Shown: positions 21,665-33,435, counted from the first letter of the stretch. The stretch is DNA of 64,000 nucleotides from Seminavis robusta (GCA_903772945.1 CAICTM010000039.1:1737-65736), one strand, 5' to 3'. The notes: generated from the sequence alone by a model not told the origin. Translations and numbers: made by a program.

Positions 21665-22002
21665 AAGTTCAATAAATCTCCTAAAACCGAAAGACCTTCT
21701 TCACACACAGGTAAGCCTCCCAGTTTCGGAGAATCTTGCGAGGAAAATTGACCCACCGGTACCGGTACCGCTTTGGGTTGAAGAAAACTATCGGTGTGAT
21801 GCACCCGACAACTCTTTTGTGGCAATGCTTTGTCAACACCAGCCAGAGACCCTCTTTGGTACCAGTACTAGTACCTGGTACTTGCGTCCCGGCCAAAGTC
21901 GATTCGAAAACCTCCCCAGCCTGCGGTAGGTAGCTAGAGGATTCCTGTTCAAACTGAGCCAGTTGAATCGTTATGAACATCAAATGTTTCTTTCATTCCT
22001 TC
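21665..22002. other. Spacer with GGTACC cluster
   Basis: Contains ACCGGTACCGGTACCG at about 21756-21771 and a palindromic GTACTAGTAC-type run near 21865-21885. No gene seen. Confidence 0.5.
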
Positions 22003-25000
22003 TTAGCAACTCTGGCAAAATGGCCCCTTGGGTGAGGTGGAAAGATCAGGATCCGTAGTCAGGCAACTACCAGCTGGCCCAGACGGCAAGAACATGCCGG
22101 AAACATCAACGGTAGGGGCCGGGGCCGTGATATGATCGCCCCATTCACACAAATTCTGATTGAAGGATGTCGCGTCACTAAACATAAAGCCGACTGGGGA
22201 AGAGAAGGGAAAACCAGATGGATGAGTCGAGTCTTTAGAAAGACGTTTGTCTTGAACAGCATCGCAATCTACTTACAGTCGGTCACCGCACCAACATCCC
22301 ATTGCCTGATATTTTGGTTGAACGTCTATGTTTTCAGGAGATCATAGCGGCCAGATGTGTCTTGTTTTTAGAAACAAAAATGGGCAGTGGATGTACATGT
22401 AGCAAGCAAGGCCGGATGACTTACACTTGCTCCCAAAAACATCGAGTTCATGTTCTTAACATTCTGTAGATGAACAAACGTTAGATACGGAAACCCAAAC
22501 GATGAAAGCACCCATAGCAAATTGAAACTCACAGATACATCCTTCAAAGGCGACAAACAAGAAAGCACGTTCAGGTCAGCAGACGGTGACAACGCAACGA
22601 GTCATAATCATAATCAGCTTAGCGAACAATGTTAGACTACTTACCCAACTGGAAATGTCTGTATCGAAAGTTGTCTCGCTTTCAAAAACTTGCGACATAT
22701 CAGTTAGCAACGAAGTAAAGCACCAACTACTTATGGGACCATACGTTGGGTGCGGGCTGAATATCCCTGAGTCTACTGCCATTCTCAAATCGTTGGTTGT
22801 GGTGAAGCACGGATAAGAAGGAGGTGCTGTAGGGGGCTTAGATGGAGCACTGCTCGGCATTGAGGAAGGAACAACGGATGGAGTAGTGCTGGGAAATTTG
22901 CTGGGACTGGAGGAAGGTACCCCAGATGGAGCCATGCTAGGGTTTGATGATGGAACATCAGAAGGACTGATACTTGGAGTAAAGGAGGGCATATCAGAGG
23001 GAGCAATGCTGGGGAGCTTGGATGGTACCATACTAGGGCTTTTCGATGGAACATCTGAAGGCCTATTGGAAGGAGTCAAGGATGGCAGATCAGAGGGAGC
23101 AATGCTTGGGAGCTTAGATGGTGCCATGCTAGGGCTTTTTGATGGAATATCTGAAGGCCTACTGGAAGGAGTCAAGGATGGCAGATCAGAGGGAGCGATG
23201 CTGGGGAGCTTGGATGGTAACATACTAGGGCTTGATGATGGAATATCTGAAGGCCTACTGGAAGGAGTCAAGGATGGCAGATCAGAGGGAGCAATGCTGG
23301 GGAGCTTAGATGGCATTTCTGATGGTGGAACAGAAGGTATCAATGATGGACTAACTGATGGCCTAGAGCTTGGATATTTGGAAGGGACTGAAGATGGGGA
23401 AGAGGTTGGAGTCAGAGTTGGTGGTTCTGTTGGTGCTTTGGTCGGGCCTTGAGTTGGTGGTTCAGTCGGCCCTTCTATGGGTGCTTTGGTGGGGGGCTCT
23501 GTTGGCTGAGGTGTTGGCTGATTTGTGGGCTGTGGGGTTGGTGGGTCTGATGGACTTTTGGTCGGGCTTTTTGTTGGTACCTTGGATGGTCCTCTAGTAG
23601 TTGCTTTGGTTGGTCCCTGTGAGGGCTGCTGCGAAGGTGCCTGTGATGATGCCGAGGGCTGCTGAGAAGGGGTTGCTGAAGGCTGCTGGGACAGGGAAGG
23701 CCCCAACGATACAAATGAGGGATGCTGGGAAGGTGCATTAGATGGTGCTCCAGATGATAGCGAGGGCTGCTGTGAGGGCTGCCGGGACGATGCTGAGGGC
23801 TGCTGGGAAGGCAGTGTTGAGGGCTGCTGTGATTGGGAAGGTACCTGTGATGACCGAGTTGGTTGCCGGAAAGGTGCCAGTGAAGGAACTTTTGATGGTG
23901 CCTTTGTTGGAACTTTAGAAGGGATCCTTGATGGTGCCTCTGTTGGAAGTTTAGGAGTCCTGGTTGGCACCTTTGTGGGCATAGCAGTTGGGTTGCGAGT
24001 TTGGAGTGTGCTGCCGAATCCAAGGACAATCACACCAGTTCCTTGGAGGACAGCATTAATGCTGCTCAAAAATGCGATAGTATCTGCTGCTGCTGGAAGC
24101 GGCAGGCCTGGAGAGATCTGCAGTGTTTGTATTCGCATCCCTACCTGTGGATTGAGTTGTTGCAGGTGCCGTCGAGTATACCGGCCTTCAACGTCAACGT
24201 CAAGGATTTGCGGATCACAAACAGCTGGCCCCAAATTGATATAGGCAGCCTCGAAAGCAGAAGTCACTTGATTGTCCCCCAGCACACTAGGGTCTCCTTG
24301 AAAGATCAAATAGTAGGTTTCATTGTAGAAAGCGAAGGCTGCATTGCACTCCTCTGTAGTTGGTTGTGGAGTTGTTGGTGAAATTATTGGGCGCTCAGAG
24401 GGAGGATCTGCAGGAGGTAAAGTTGGAGCCTCTGTTGGTGCAAGGGTTGGAGTCGTCGTAGGGGGGGAACTTGGAGGTTCTGTTGGGGGTTCAGTGGGTG
24501 GAACACTGGGAGGGTTGGTTGGTGGATTAGTTGGAGGCTCCGTTGGAGGCTGTGTCGGTGGCGCAGTCGGGTCAGCTGTTGGGTCAGGTGTAGGCTCAAA
24601 TGTGGGGCCAGGTGTGGGCTCAGCTGTTGGGGTAGGTGTAGGATCAGGTGTAGGATCAGGTGTAGGCTCAAATGTAGGGCTGGGCGTTTGCTTTGAGGGA
24701 GATGGGGTCACTTCAATTGTGACGGTCGCAGTTGATGTTGTTGATGTTGATACCACGGGTGGCTCTGTCCTGGGGGTTGTCACTGGTGCTGGTTCAGCGG
24801 TCTTGGCTGTGAATGCATTCAATCTGCTTGCAGAAAGCTCTGATAGCGTCACTCTTATTGTTGGTGTTGCAGTGGCTGGGCTCTTTGAGGGAAATCCAGT
24901 TGCAACCTTTGGTGAGCCCAAGGAACCTTCCTGTTGCGTGAATGCAAAAAGCATTGAAGTTGTTGCTGGAGACAAACTTGCATGGTGGGATGGTGCAACA

Positions 25001-27731
25001 CTAATTTGAGACAGAACTGATGGTGGGATAGTAGCACGCAAAGATGGTGCTTGAGTGGGAGATGATGCTGTGGGGGTGTTAGAAGAGCTTGCTGTAGGAG
25101 CTTTGGGTGTACTAGTAGCCATCTGAGGTGCCAGGTCGTCCGTGATAGGACCCTTGTTTGTTGGAGTGGACATAGGTTGAAATTGAGGCTGTGCCAAGGG
25201 ATAATTGGTTGGCATGATCATTGGTCCACTCGAAAGCTTCATAGCAATGCTAGACACTTCTGTTGGTTCACCTGTTGTGGTCCCTGCAGTTGGATTGTCA
25301 GTTGCAGAAGGTACCTTATTTGGCGTAGGCAAAGCTCCAGCTTCATCATCAATAAAACCCGGTATGTTTGTAGGAATCTTAATACCAGCAGACCCCAAGC
25401 TTGGTGAATTAGTGGCTGGAGCTGTTGGTCCCATGGATGGCACCATGGTTGAACTAGTAGCGCTGAGTGTTGTCTCTGACATTGTCGGTATTGCAAGTAC
25501 TGTTTGAGGAGATGGGTCAAAAGTGGGATTTGGACTCAGGGTAGCAGTGTCTGCTACAATTTCTTGCACATCATCCAATGGCAGGGTCTCATCAATCAAC
25601 GCAGGAGCCACAGTAGGCACCACTGTCTGATCTTGTAGTTGATCCTTGAAGGATGAAATCAAACCTTCCAAAAGGACTGAACAACGGGCTGATGAGGATG
25701 TGCCAGGATTCAAGCAGTCAACTATTTCTTGTGCATCAATGGAGCCCAGCCTATCACAGATATCATCTTCAGAGGATTCCATCCTTTCTGTTGTGACACA
25801 GTCTTCAATCAGAGAAAGTTCTTCTACCACAAATGGTGTTGTCACTTGTCCACCTGACGCCTGAACAAACTCGTCATATTCTTGAATGTCATCTTCCTTG
25901 AGGGATTTCACAGTCACAAATTGGCCGCTTGTGCTGTTGGCAGCTTGTACAGGTGATTTGGTAAGTGCTTGGACCACTTGGATCAGGTCAAGGAAGTCGA
26001 TTGAGCTGTTTGTGATGTTGAGACCACTCACTACTGAAACCACGATTGGGGGGAGATGAAAGCCAAAGTTCGAGGCAAAGATGGGGAAGAACTCCTCATA
26101 ACTCAGGTCCACACCAACCTTAGGCGAAGGTGAGTGTGTTCCATTACTGGCAGTACTGCTACTGTTGGTGATTTTTTCATTGAGACCCCGATGACGAGAT
26201 CTGCCGGTTGCGTCAAGCCTGGTGTTGTCAAACAGAGGTTCAGAGTCGGGACAACCATTGCAGGAGACTTCAGCAGTCCAATAGGTGATAGTTGTCGCTT
26301 GCGGCCGAACTTGGTCAGTGGAAATGCTGCTGTTGGAGCTTCCAGTATTCATTGATTCAATATCTTCAAAAGCCACAAAAGTTTCCCACCGCTCCAATGT
26401 GGCATTCCAAAGGACACGATCAAATGGATCCAAACACATTCCAGTCAAGTTATTGTAGATGGATTGAAAGAGAAGCTCCAATTCTTGCCTAATTTCGGGT
26501 AAAACAATATCATCTTCGATCGGCAATCCTTGTATGTGTAGTTCCACGAATCCTGTTTTTCGAAGTGACCTGCTGTCTCCCGTGCAATTTGGCAAGAGAA
26601 TTTCAGGACGAGGAACTGCGGTTTGGACTGGCTGGTCATTACTGATAGTAGTAGTGACCGCAACTCCTGTAGAGACAGCTGTTACAGCAGCGACGCTAAC
26701 CACCACTCCTGAAAAATTGAGAGAAGATCAAAGGACGGGTAGAAAGTTTGAAGCAGAAGCGAACTTGAAGTGAGTCGGAATGTAGAGATTTCGAATACAA
26801 GATGGACAAGTTTTGGTGACGCACCCACTTGAGTGGCAAGTCCTGCCGATGCAACAGCTCCACTGACAGTACCAACAATTCCTGTGGCTGTAGCTGTGGC
26901 TGCTGTTGTAGCTGCCGATGCCGTTGCAGCACCGGTTGCCCCTGCAGCTCCCTGGGCTGCCGATGTTGCCATTTGCATGCCTACAATGGTGGTAGTCTGC
27001 TGTGCTGTTGTAGTTGTAGACGATGTCAAAGCTGTATTGGCGGCAACGTTCGTCGTCGCAGAGCTTGTCGCGCCATTTCCACTTGTTGCAAGACCATGGC
27101 CGGACCCGGCGGGCAGCTGATTGGCCAGCATAACATCATCCAGATCCACAGCATCAGTGACCAAGTTCACAAGATCATCCTGTGCGTCTCCTCCTTCTTC
27201 ACCGCCTCCTCCTCTAGCGCATTTGAGGCATTTCAGGATAGATTCAAGACAGTTAAACAGCCTTTGTAGCAGATCATTTTGAATCCAACCAGCAATCACT
27301 CCCCAGAATCCAGCTCTGACAGCAGCTTCTCTCATTTCTTCACTGTCCATGGAGAATGATTCTTCTTCAAAACTGTCAACATCATCATCGTCATCATCAT
27401 CATCCTCTTCTTCTTCATTATCCAAGTCGTCTGGTTCTCCCTTTTTGCCGGCTTCCAAATCTTCGTGTGAAGCGTCATCTCCTTCGTTGTTGCCGTCCTC
27501 CGGGTCGCCCAAGTCATCCTCTCTGGCTGTCGATTCGACTTCCTCATGAAACACTGACTCCACAGAAGCATATTCAATTTGCGCGGAAGCCAAAGTTCGT
27601 TCGGCCTCTTGTGTGTGGAAGGAGACGGAAAGCCCCGTTTTTCGGCTGGAAATGCCTCGATTTCGAAGACCTCCACGGCGACTAGAGTTGGCCGCACCGC
27701 CATTTTGCTCACTCGATCCAGTCTCATTCAT
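22003..27731 (-). CDS. Giant Pro/Thr/Ser-rich surface protein with DUF285 (BspA-like) C-terminus
   Basis: Exons on minus: 27731-26825, 26708-22645, 22541-22533, 22463-22425, 22325-22277, 22193-22003; 1752 residues with all introns GT-AG. An acidic N-terminus (about 60-125) is followed by an amphipathic AGWIQNDLLQRLFNCLESIL segment. A single hydrophobic stretch follows (about 278-322), suggesting a type II or III membrane protein. Outside it come a Cys-containing globular domain (about 330-640), a mucin-like PTxxPT region, a second related globular domain (about 1081-1205), a QQPS/PS-repeat region with 32-residue units, and DUF285 repeats (FNQNIRQWDVGAVTDF, FMFSDATSFNQNLCEWG). The two globular domains share an F..aY.nL....CDP pattern, so the protein looks internally duplicated. 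Heavy O-glycosylation and a cell-wall or adhesion role are inferred. The exact function is unknown. Confidence 0.85.
22533..22541 (-). other. Nine-nucleotide micro-exon (Asp-Val-Ser)
   Basis: GATGTATCT on the minus strand lies between acceptor TTTGAAG and donor GTGAGT. It joins ISSW to NVKNMNSMF and restores the DUF285 repeat ISSWDVSNVKNMNSMFLGAS. Without it the repeat lacks exactly these three residues. Confidence 0.75.
22960..23310 (-). repeat. Coding tandem repeat, 96-bp/32-residue unit
   Basis: GAAGGCCT recurs at 23057, 23153 and 23249, a 96-base period. Each unit encodes a Pro/Ser repeat of the form PSxLPSIAPSDLPSLTPSSR. Copies are nearly identical, with an older, more diverged copy on the 22.97 kb side. 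Confidence 0.85.
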
Positions 27732-29495
27732 CTTGCGAAACAGAGGGAAAGACTATGAGAGGTAGTTGCTTACCAATACCTAGCTGAGTTGGGTTTCGCG
27801 TCTTTTGAAAAAGACTGGCAATGTGTTGAGCGAGAAAGAAGTTGAGGGGTCACCAGGAAGCTTGTGACTCAGTCAGAAAATAACATTTATGGAGCGAGCT
27901 ATCAAAGGAAACGGAGAAACTTTACCAATAAGCAAAGCCACCCAGAAATTAGTTCAGTACTGACGACTGGAACATAAAGGAGCTTCTTTTAATTAAGTCT
28001 TTTCGAACTGGCAAGACCAGGTAGTGTTACGGTACGTACGTACATGTATCAACGTAAAGGTAGCAACTTGCGGAAGGTGGATAAGACGTACCGGGAGGGG
28101 TACTGTACTGTTCTGCTTGGTTGGTATTTACTGTTTGTTCCTTACTGGACCTCTGTGGAAACTTCATTCGTGGCAAATACTTAAGAGACGGTACACCGAG
28201 GCATAGGAGACGATAAAAATGATTTATGAGACGATTCAGTAGGAGACATTCCAATTAGGAGACGATCGTTTCGAAATAGGAGACGATCTGAAAGATTTAA
28301 GAGACGATACCATACGGTCTCAAAAGTCAGGATGCAATTCTTCGCGAATCGAATCGAATCAATGCAGAATCAGCTCCAGAATGCTTAAGAAGCCTTACTT
28401 TGCGGGTTTGTTGGTTGCGCGGTAGAAAGCTACAATACAGTACTCAACGAGCTCCCGAGTACGGTAGCTTCAACCAAGAACCAAGACTAGACTATTCGCA
28501 TATCCAGCATTCCCTTTCTTTGATGATACCTGGTACCAGCGTGTCGGTGTGGTCACGGTAGTTGGCTTTTGGAAGTGAACGGATGCAATGGGCTTGAGAG
28601 AGGTTGTTCTCTCCTGCTGGGTGGAGGAATAACTACAAAATCCAAGTAATCTAAGGAAGGCAGCAGCAGCTACAGCTGCGGATCTGAATTTGTTTCTTTG
28701 TCAACTTCCACATGTAGCTAGGTAGCGCTGTGCGCAGCTTCTTGGCTACTAGTAGTAAAATAATCTCGCGGTGATTGACAGAATAGGCATACTACTGGAA
28801 CGGTAGGTTGCAGGGGAGAGCCAACCCCAATCTGCAGAACCATGAGCTCCACTAAAACTTACCGCTTTCGACTTCCAAATACACGATGTGGGAGCAGACG
28901 GCCATCATACCCGTAGCCATACCGTACAGTCATACCTAGAAGCGCAGTGGAAGCGCAGAACAACCACCATCGGGGAGAAAAATTCTTTCGCTTGGCGGTC
29001 TCCAATAAACCAGCTTAGCTGCCAGTCACTGCAAGAAGAAGTCCGAAAGATCCGTCAAGCAATCAAAAAGATTTAACGGCTGCATGAACACACTCGTCAG
29101 CAGAATTGCTTCTTGGCCAGCAACACCAGCAACGAACAATCAGTATCTATCTTTTGACGCCCAAGAAGAGGACGACCGTCAAGCCGTAAGTGAAAGCTGA
29201 CAAGGAGGTTCTGTTGTTGGCAGCAGGAGGTGTATCTGCTCTAGCTAGCTAGCCAGGCGAAGCCCCCCCTGAGCATTTCCTAGCTAGCTGCTAGACTCCA
29301 AACCGTCCAGAGACACGAGTCTTGGCTTGGATCGAACTCGCCATTTATTTCTTGTTCTGATTGTGTAATAGTTCTTGTTTCATGGTTGTCACTTACTTAC
29401 TTGAAGTCTGTTATCCAATCTTGCTGTTGGTTGATCCAGTTTATTTTTAAAATAGTACATGTGCAACAAACGGAAGGATTGAGTAAAGAGAGACG
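27732..29495. other. Intergenic, contains GAGACGAT cluster
   Basis: No supportable gene in 1.76 kb. Short frames such as 28888-29076 have no recognisable content. The notable content is the repeated octamer at 28185-28308, listed separately. Confidence 0.5.
28185..28308 (+). repeat. Cluster of GAGACGAT motifs
   Basis: GAGACG or GAGACGAT occurs at 28185, 28207, 28228, 28243 (as GAGACATT), 28259, 28280 and 28301, often preceded by AG and spaced by about 15-22 bases. Flanking bases differ between copies, so the conserved part is the short motif itself. Confidence 0.7.
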
Positions 29496-31511
29496 ATGGC
29501 GAGCCGATCGACAGCACTGGAGATTCTTGACGATGTGGGAACTCAGATTGATCAAGAACGGGCCAAGTGTTTGAAACTGGAAGCTCAGATTGAACAACTT
29601 TTGAGAGAGCAGAAGCAAGAAAAGCAGATGCAGCAAAGACAGAAGGAGCGTTTGATGGATGACAGCAGTTCGCGCAGCCATTCGTCTCGAAGATCTGCCG
29701 CCAGCAAAACTGCCGGTACGGTTACAAGTACTACTGCTACTGCTACTCCCACTATATCTCCCAGGGAATTCATGGCCTTGCAAGCCCAAGTGGATGGTAC
29801 CAAAGATATTGTAGAAGCCTTGACGTGTGAACGACCGGCCATGGCTGCCGCCATTCGTCGGGGCGGCGACGACAAAATTCTACCCCTGGAACTGGTGCGG
29901 CTTTTGGAAGTCCTCCCATGGCATCCGTATGTTCAAGAACGGATCAATGTTCACGATGCCATTTACGAGTGGCAGTGCTACGATTACGAGAATCAGCAGT
30001 GGCGGGGAGACTTGGTGTCCTTTCCAGATTTCTTTTTAGCGCTGCCCACGGGACAACAACATCAACAACAACAATCATGTCATAGTGACGACGACGGGGA
30101 GGAACAGGAAGCAGAATCAGAAAAGGATTATGATGATACAACTATCAAAAACGAATCACAGTCAGATGACGACGACTTGAACACCTCTTCTACGAGCATC
30201 ACTAGCATCAGTAGCACCCATTCTTCCGAAAAGGCCCTCGTCAGCGATTCCAGTCAGAGATCGCAGCAGTCACGACGAAGAAACAGCAACAAGGCACCTG
30301 GAATTGATTTTTGGGCAAATTTACTATTGAACAGTCATCATCATCATCACCATCGCAATGACAGCTTCAATGTTCGACCACGACAAGAGCGTCAAGTGGT
30401 CTTGACCAACTCGACACTGACACAACGATATGCCCTGAGAGCAACGGAAGGATACCCGCTTCCCAAACCAAATACATCCGGAACTTGGAAATGGGTTGGT
30501 CAATGGAAGATTGACAAGCAACACATCAATGCACAAGGTGGTGAAGATATGGATGCCAGCGCGACGTCAGATGGGTTACGTTGCGATGCCGACGGTTGGA
30601 CGTATGCACGAGAAGCTTCCCATTTTGTCCTCTGGAATGCCCACAAACTCTGGGGCCGTCAAGATGACGCGTCCAACTGCACGTGCCGATCCAAACCGCA
30701 AACCTTCGCGCCCGACCATTGTGGTCCTCACTGCCGCTATAATGATGAATTACAACAACAACATGGACCACTTCTCAGACGGCGCAAATGGATTCGACAA
30801 CGCGTATTGGTGGACTTTCCCTACGCTTCCAAGTCCACATTGGAATATCTACGAATTCATGCCGAAAATGCCAGTCTATCCTTGGCCACCTACGAGTTGG
30901 CAGGACGGCTTCGAGAGACCACTACAACCTACCAACATGTGAAGCATCATTGGGATATGTGCCACAAAACCAATCAAGTTCGCTTGCAACACTACCAAAT
31001 GAAATGGGAGCATCACGAAGAATTGATCAAAAAGCTTCGTTACGGCAAATTCAAACGTAAGATCTTCGAGCTTTCCTGTAGTCAAGATGATATTCTGCCG
31101 ATTATAGCCAACCCGGCCATGTTTTGGCAACTTCAACAAGCCTTGCGGCAAAGTGGAGCCATTACCAATGCCATGCTCCAGCAAGGGATTCATTTTTACA
31201 TTCAAGATCATGTCCGACGACAACAGGCGTCGCAGCGAGCTCTGGTGGTACCCCGGCAGCCACAAACAGACAAACAAACCCAGTCAAAGCTTGGTACAAA
31301 TGCTGGATCATCGTCGCTGTCATCCAGTAAACAACGCCATCACAAGAATGGCAAGAAGGAAAAGAAGCGTAAATCAAAGCGTGCATCAAAGTCACTCGTC
31401 CGTCCGTCCGACAACAACAACTGCTACGTTGGAGCCAACGAAACAATGAATTACTACTGCAAAGTATTGAAGCCACACACAGTTTTGTGCCGTCCAACTG
31501 GTAGTAGATAA
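29496..31511 (+). CDS. Dysferlin (DysF/peroxin)-domain protein with coiled coil
   Basis: 671 residues, single exon. Residues about 5-55 form a coiled coil (LEAQIEQLLREQKQEKQ). Residues about 150-185 (IYEWQCYDYENQQWRGDLVS) and about 310-370 match the two halves of the dysferlin/peroxin domain: WKWVGQWKIDKQ, DADGWTYA, and later RRKWIRQRVLVDF. An acidic Ser-rich insertion (about 190-260) and a His run separate the halves, and the C-terminus is Lys-rich. DysF domains occur in ferlins and in peroxisome-membrane peroxins such as Pex23/Pex30. No C2 domain or membrane segment was seen, so a ferlin is unlikely. The cellular role is unknown. Confidence 0.75.
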   Translation: MASRSTALEILDDVGTQIDQERAKCLKLEAQIEQLLREQKQEKQMQQRQKERLMDDSSSRSHSSRRSAASKTAGTVTSTTATATPTISPREFMALQAQVDGTKDIVEALTCERPAMAAAIRRGGDDKILPLELVRLLEVLPWHPYVQERINVHDAIYEWQCYDYENQQWRGDLVSFPDFFLALPTGQQHQQQQSCHSDDDGEEQEAESEKDYDDTTIKNESQSDDDDLNTSSTSITSISSTHSSEKALVSDSSQRSQQSRRRNSNKAPGIDFWANLLLNSHHHHHHRNDSFNVRPRQERQVVLTNSTLTQRYALRATEGYPLPKPNTSGTWKWVGQWKIDKQHINAQGGEDMDASATSDGLRCDADGWTYAREASHFVLWNAHKLWGRQDDASNCTCRSKPQTFAPDHCGPHCRYNDELQQQHGPLLRRRKWIRQRVLVDFPYASKSTLEYLRIHAENASLSLATYELAGRLRETTTTYQHVKHHWDMCHKTNQVRLQHYQMKWEHHEELIKKLRYGKFKRKIFELSCSQDDILPIIANPAMFWQLQQALRQSGAITNAMLQQGIHFYIQDHVRRQQASQRALVVPRQPQTDKQTQSKLGTNAGSSSLSSSKQRHHKNGKKEKKRKSKRASKSLVRPSDNNNCYVGANETMNYYCKVLKPHTVLCRPTGSR

Positions 31512-31923
31512 CACAAGTCAATCTTCTTCAATTCGTGAATGTGCACGAAAGATAGATAGCCCAAGCCCGCAGCTTGTCTCCGCGGATCCTACCTTCGTCC
31601 CACGAGCTAGTCTATCGGCCACAGGGAATCGAATCAGCATTCCAGACAAATGTACCGTCCACGAACGTGATGCGAGAAAAGATACTTATTACTAGTTAGT
31701 AGTAGAAACGACAACTAGCTACTGGTACGTCATTTGAGACGATTGGAAGCAAAAACCATAAGCTTCCAAAAAAGAATCGAAATCCTTTCTCTGTCAACAA
31801 GTGGTTCTCTGGACATCAATGATATGCCTATAAGCACGGGCAACAACGAGAGGACCCCATCAGAGAAGCCAGGCTCATTGTGCATCAATGATATGCACTA
31901 TCTTCTCTCCTGGATGATCAAAA
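31512..31923. other. Intergenic spacer with short duplicated phrase
   Basis: No gene. CATCAATGATATGC occurs twice (near 31815 and 31882) within partly duplicated sequence that also repeats an AGGAGA-rich flank. Confidence 0.45.
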
Positions 31924-32901
31924 CTAGTGCTGCTTCATAAAGGAGATCAGGAAGCCCGGTTCATTACGCAGCAAGTAGTACAGGGCATGGAAACCTGTCA
32001 AGTCTCCTTGACGTTTCGTAGTTCGTTTGGCAGCCTGCACGACGGCATTCTCCCATTGCTCTTGGTTGGAATCCTCTTGGAATAGCCTTCTGGCTTGGAC
32101 GGCGTTGAGATCCAAGTAATGCTCCATCTTGTTCGTATAAACACCAACTGACAACAAGGTTTGATTTTTCTCCAAGGTCTGTTCCCACATATACAGAGCC
32201 ATTTTATCACGGCAAATGCCAAATTCTATTTTCTCCAACGTTGTGTTTTGTAAAAATGATCGGGCAAAGAGTACGCTCTTGTGCTTCAAAAATGTGTCCT
32301 CCTCGTCTCCGATATTGTTGGACAATGTGAGTATTCGAAGGCGCTTGTTCTTGTGTAGACCAAATGCCAATCCCACGCAAGCCGAAGGTGGAATGCTGGT
32401 ACATCCTCCAGGATTAATGCACAACTCTTCGAGGGTATCATTTTCTTGGAGTAAATTCGTCCAGCATTTTGCTTCGTTTAGCTTGTCAGTGTCGTTCCCC
32501 CACATGATGAGACGAGTAATACTAGTATTGGTTCTCATGTACTCCAGGACAGTCTTGATTCCCTCTACCTTGAGGCCGCAATCGCTGAGGTCCAAATCTC
32601 GAATACAGGGGGGCAATAGTCTCAGATGCTGCATTCCCTCATCTCCAATAGCTGTATTTCCCACCACATTGAATTTCCAGATGTCCTTGGCTCCACGCAA
32701 TGACGCGGCCAATGCCGCCACACCCTCCAAACGGCGGCACTTGCGGGGGCGATACTCTCGTCCGTCCTCTTCTTCTTCTTGATGGGCAGTGGCGTCGAGG
32801 GCTTGAGCTATCGTTTCGAAATCAGACGAAGATAATCCGTTAAAGCCGAGCCACAACACTCCGCTCTTGTGCGCCTTAGCGACCGCATTGTTAAACTCCA
32901 T
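31924..32901 (-). CDS. Leucine-rich-repeat protein
   Basis: 325 residues, single exon, ATG in context ACACCATGG. Irregular ribonuclease-inhibitor-like repeats are visible: IRDLDLSDCGLKVEGIKTVL, ITRLIMWGNDTDKLNEAKCW, LEELCINPGG, LRILTLSNNIGD and LEKIEFGICRDKM. There is no signal peptide, so it is probably cytosolic or nuclear. The C-terminal 60 residues (AVVQAAKRTTKRQGDLTGFH) are not repeats. A protein-binding role is inferred from the fold; the partner is unknown. Such genes are numerous in diatoms. Confidence 0.8.
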   Translation of the reverse strand: MEFNNAVAKAHKSGVLWLGFNGLSSSDFETIAQALDATAHQEEEEDGREYRPRKCRRLEGVAALAASLRGAKDIWKFNVVGNTAIGDEGMQHLRLLPPCIRDLDLSDCGLKVEGIKTVLEYMRTNTSITRLIMWGNDTDKLNEAKCWTNLLQENDTLEELCINPGGCTSIPPSACVGLAFGLHKNKRLRILTLSNNIGDEEDTFLKHKSVLFARSFLQNTTLEKIEFGICRDKMALYMWEQTLEKNQTLLSVGVYTNKMEHYLDLNAVQARRLFQEDSNQEQWENAVVQAAKRTTKRQGDLTGFHALYYLLRNEPGFLISFMKQH

Positions 32902-33435
32902 GGTGTTACGGTAGTAGACAAAAGCTATCTTTGAAGTAGATCTAGACTAATGGACCGACACGGCAATGACAAGATGACATTGCCGCCGCCAAGCTTGGCG
33001 ATGAACGGAGAAGACACCTTTGGAACGGTAGTTGCGGTAAATATAGGGCTAAAGCTATTGTGCCAACATGTTTTACCACGTCTACCTACACTTCTCAGCC
33101 ATCTTTGCCTTCGGATAAGGAGTAAATTGGAAACAAGTTTACCGCAACATCCTGAAAGAAGATACCTTTTTCAGCCTCAACCCTTTTGTAGGAATTCCCC
33201 TCCACTCCTTGCCACGGTCAACACCTCACAGAGATGAAGCCATCACCCTCCGAGCCCCAGCTTCCGTAGCAATCCCCTTGTATTATCTTCCAATTCAAGT
33301 TCTGGAGCTCTGAGAAACAGGACCACTACAGTAGTTGGTTGTGCTGTGTTGTGTTGTCTATAGCACCCTGACGCCACAGAGATCAGCAAAGATCAGAAGA
33401 TCGGAAGTCAGCAAATATCCAAGACATCCGCAACC
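32902..33435. other. Divergent intergenic region
   Basis: Lies between the divergently transcribed LRR and bestrophin genes and presumably holds both promoters. A short plus-strand frame (32950-33237) has no recognisable features. Confidence 0.45.

Noticed and set aside
22576-22644. Read-through end (LIMIMTRCVVTVC) of the large surface-protein exon
   Set aside because: A GTAAGT donor at 22644 and downstream DUF285 exons in frame explain the sequence better; the tail is intron.
24344-25009. Long plus-strand Gly/Val/Ser-rich frames opposite the Pro/Thr gene
   Set aside because: They are the antisense reading of the repeat-rich minus-strand exon; open frames here follow from composition, with no start context or domain.
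28185-28308. CRISPR-like array
   Set aside because: Repeats are only 6-8 bases with irregular spacing, in a eukaryotic context.
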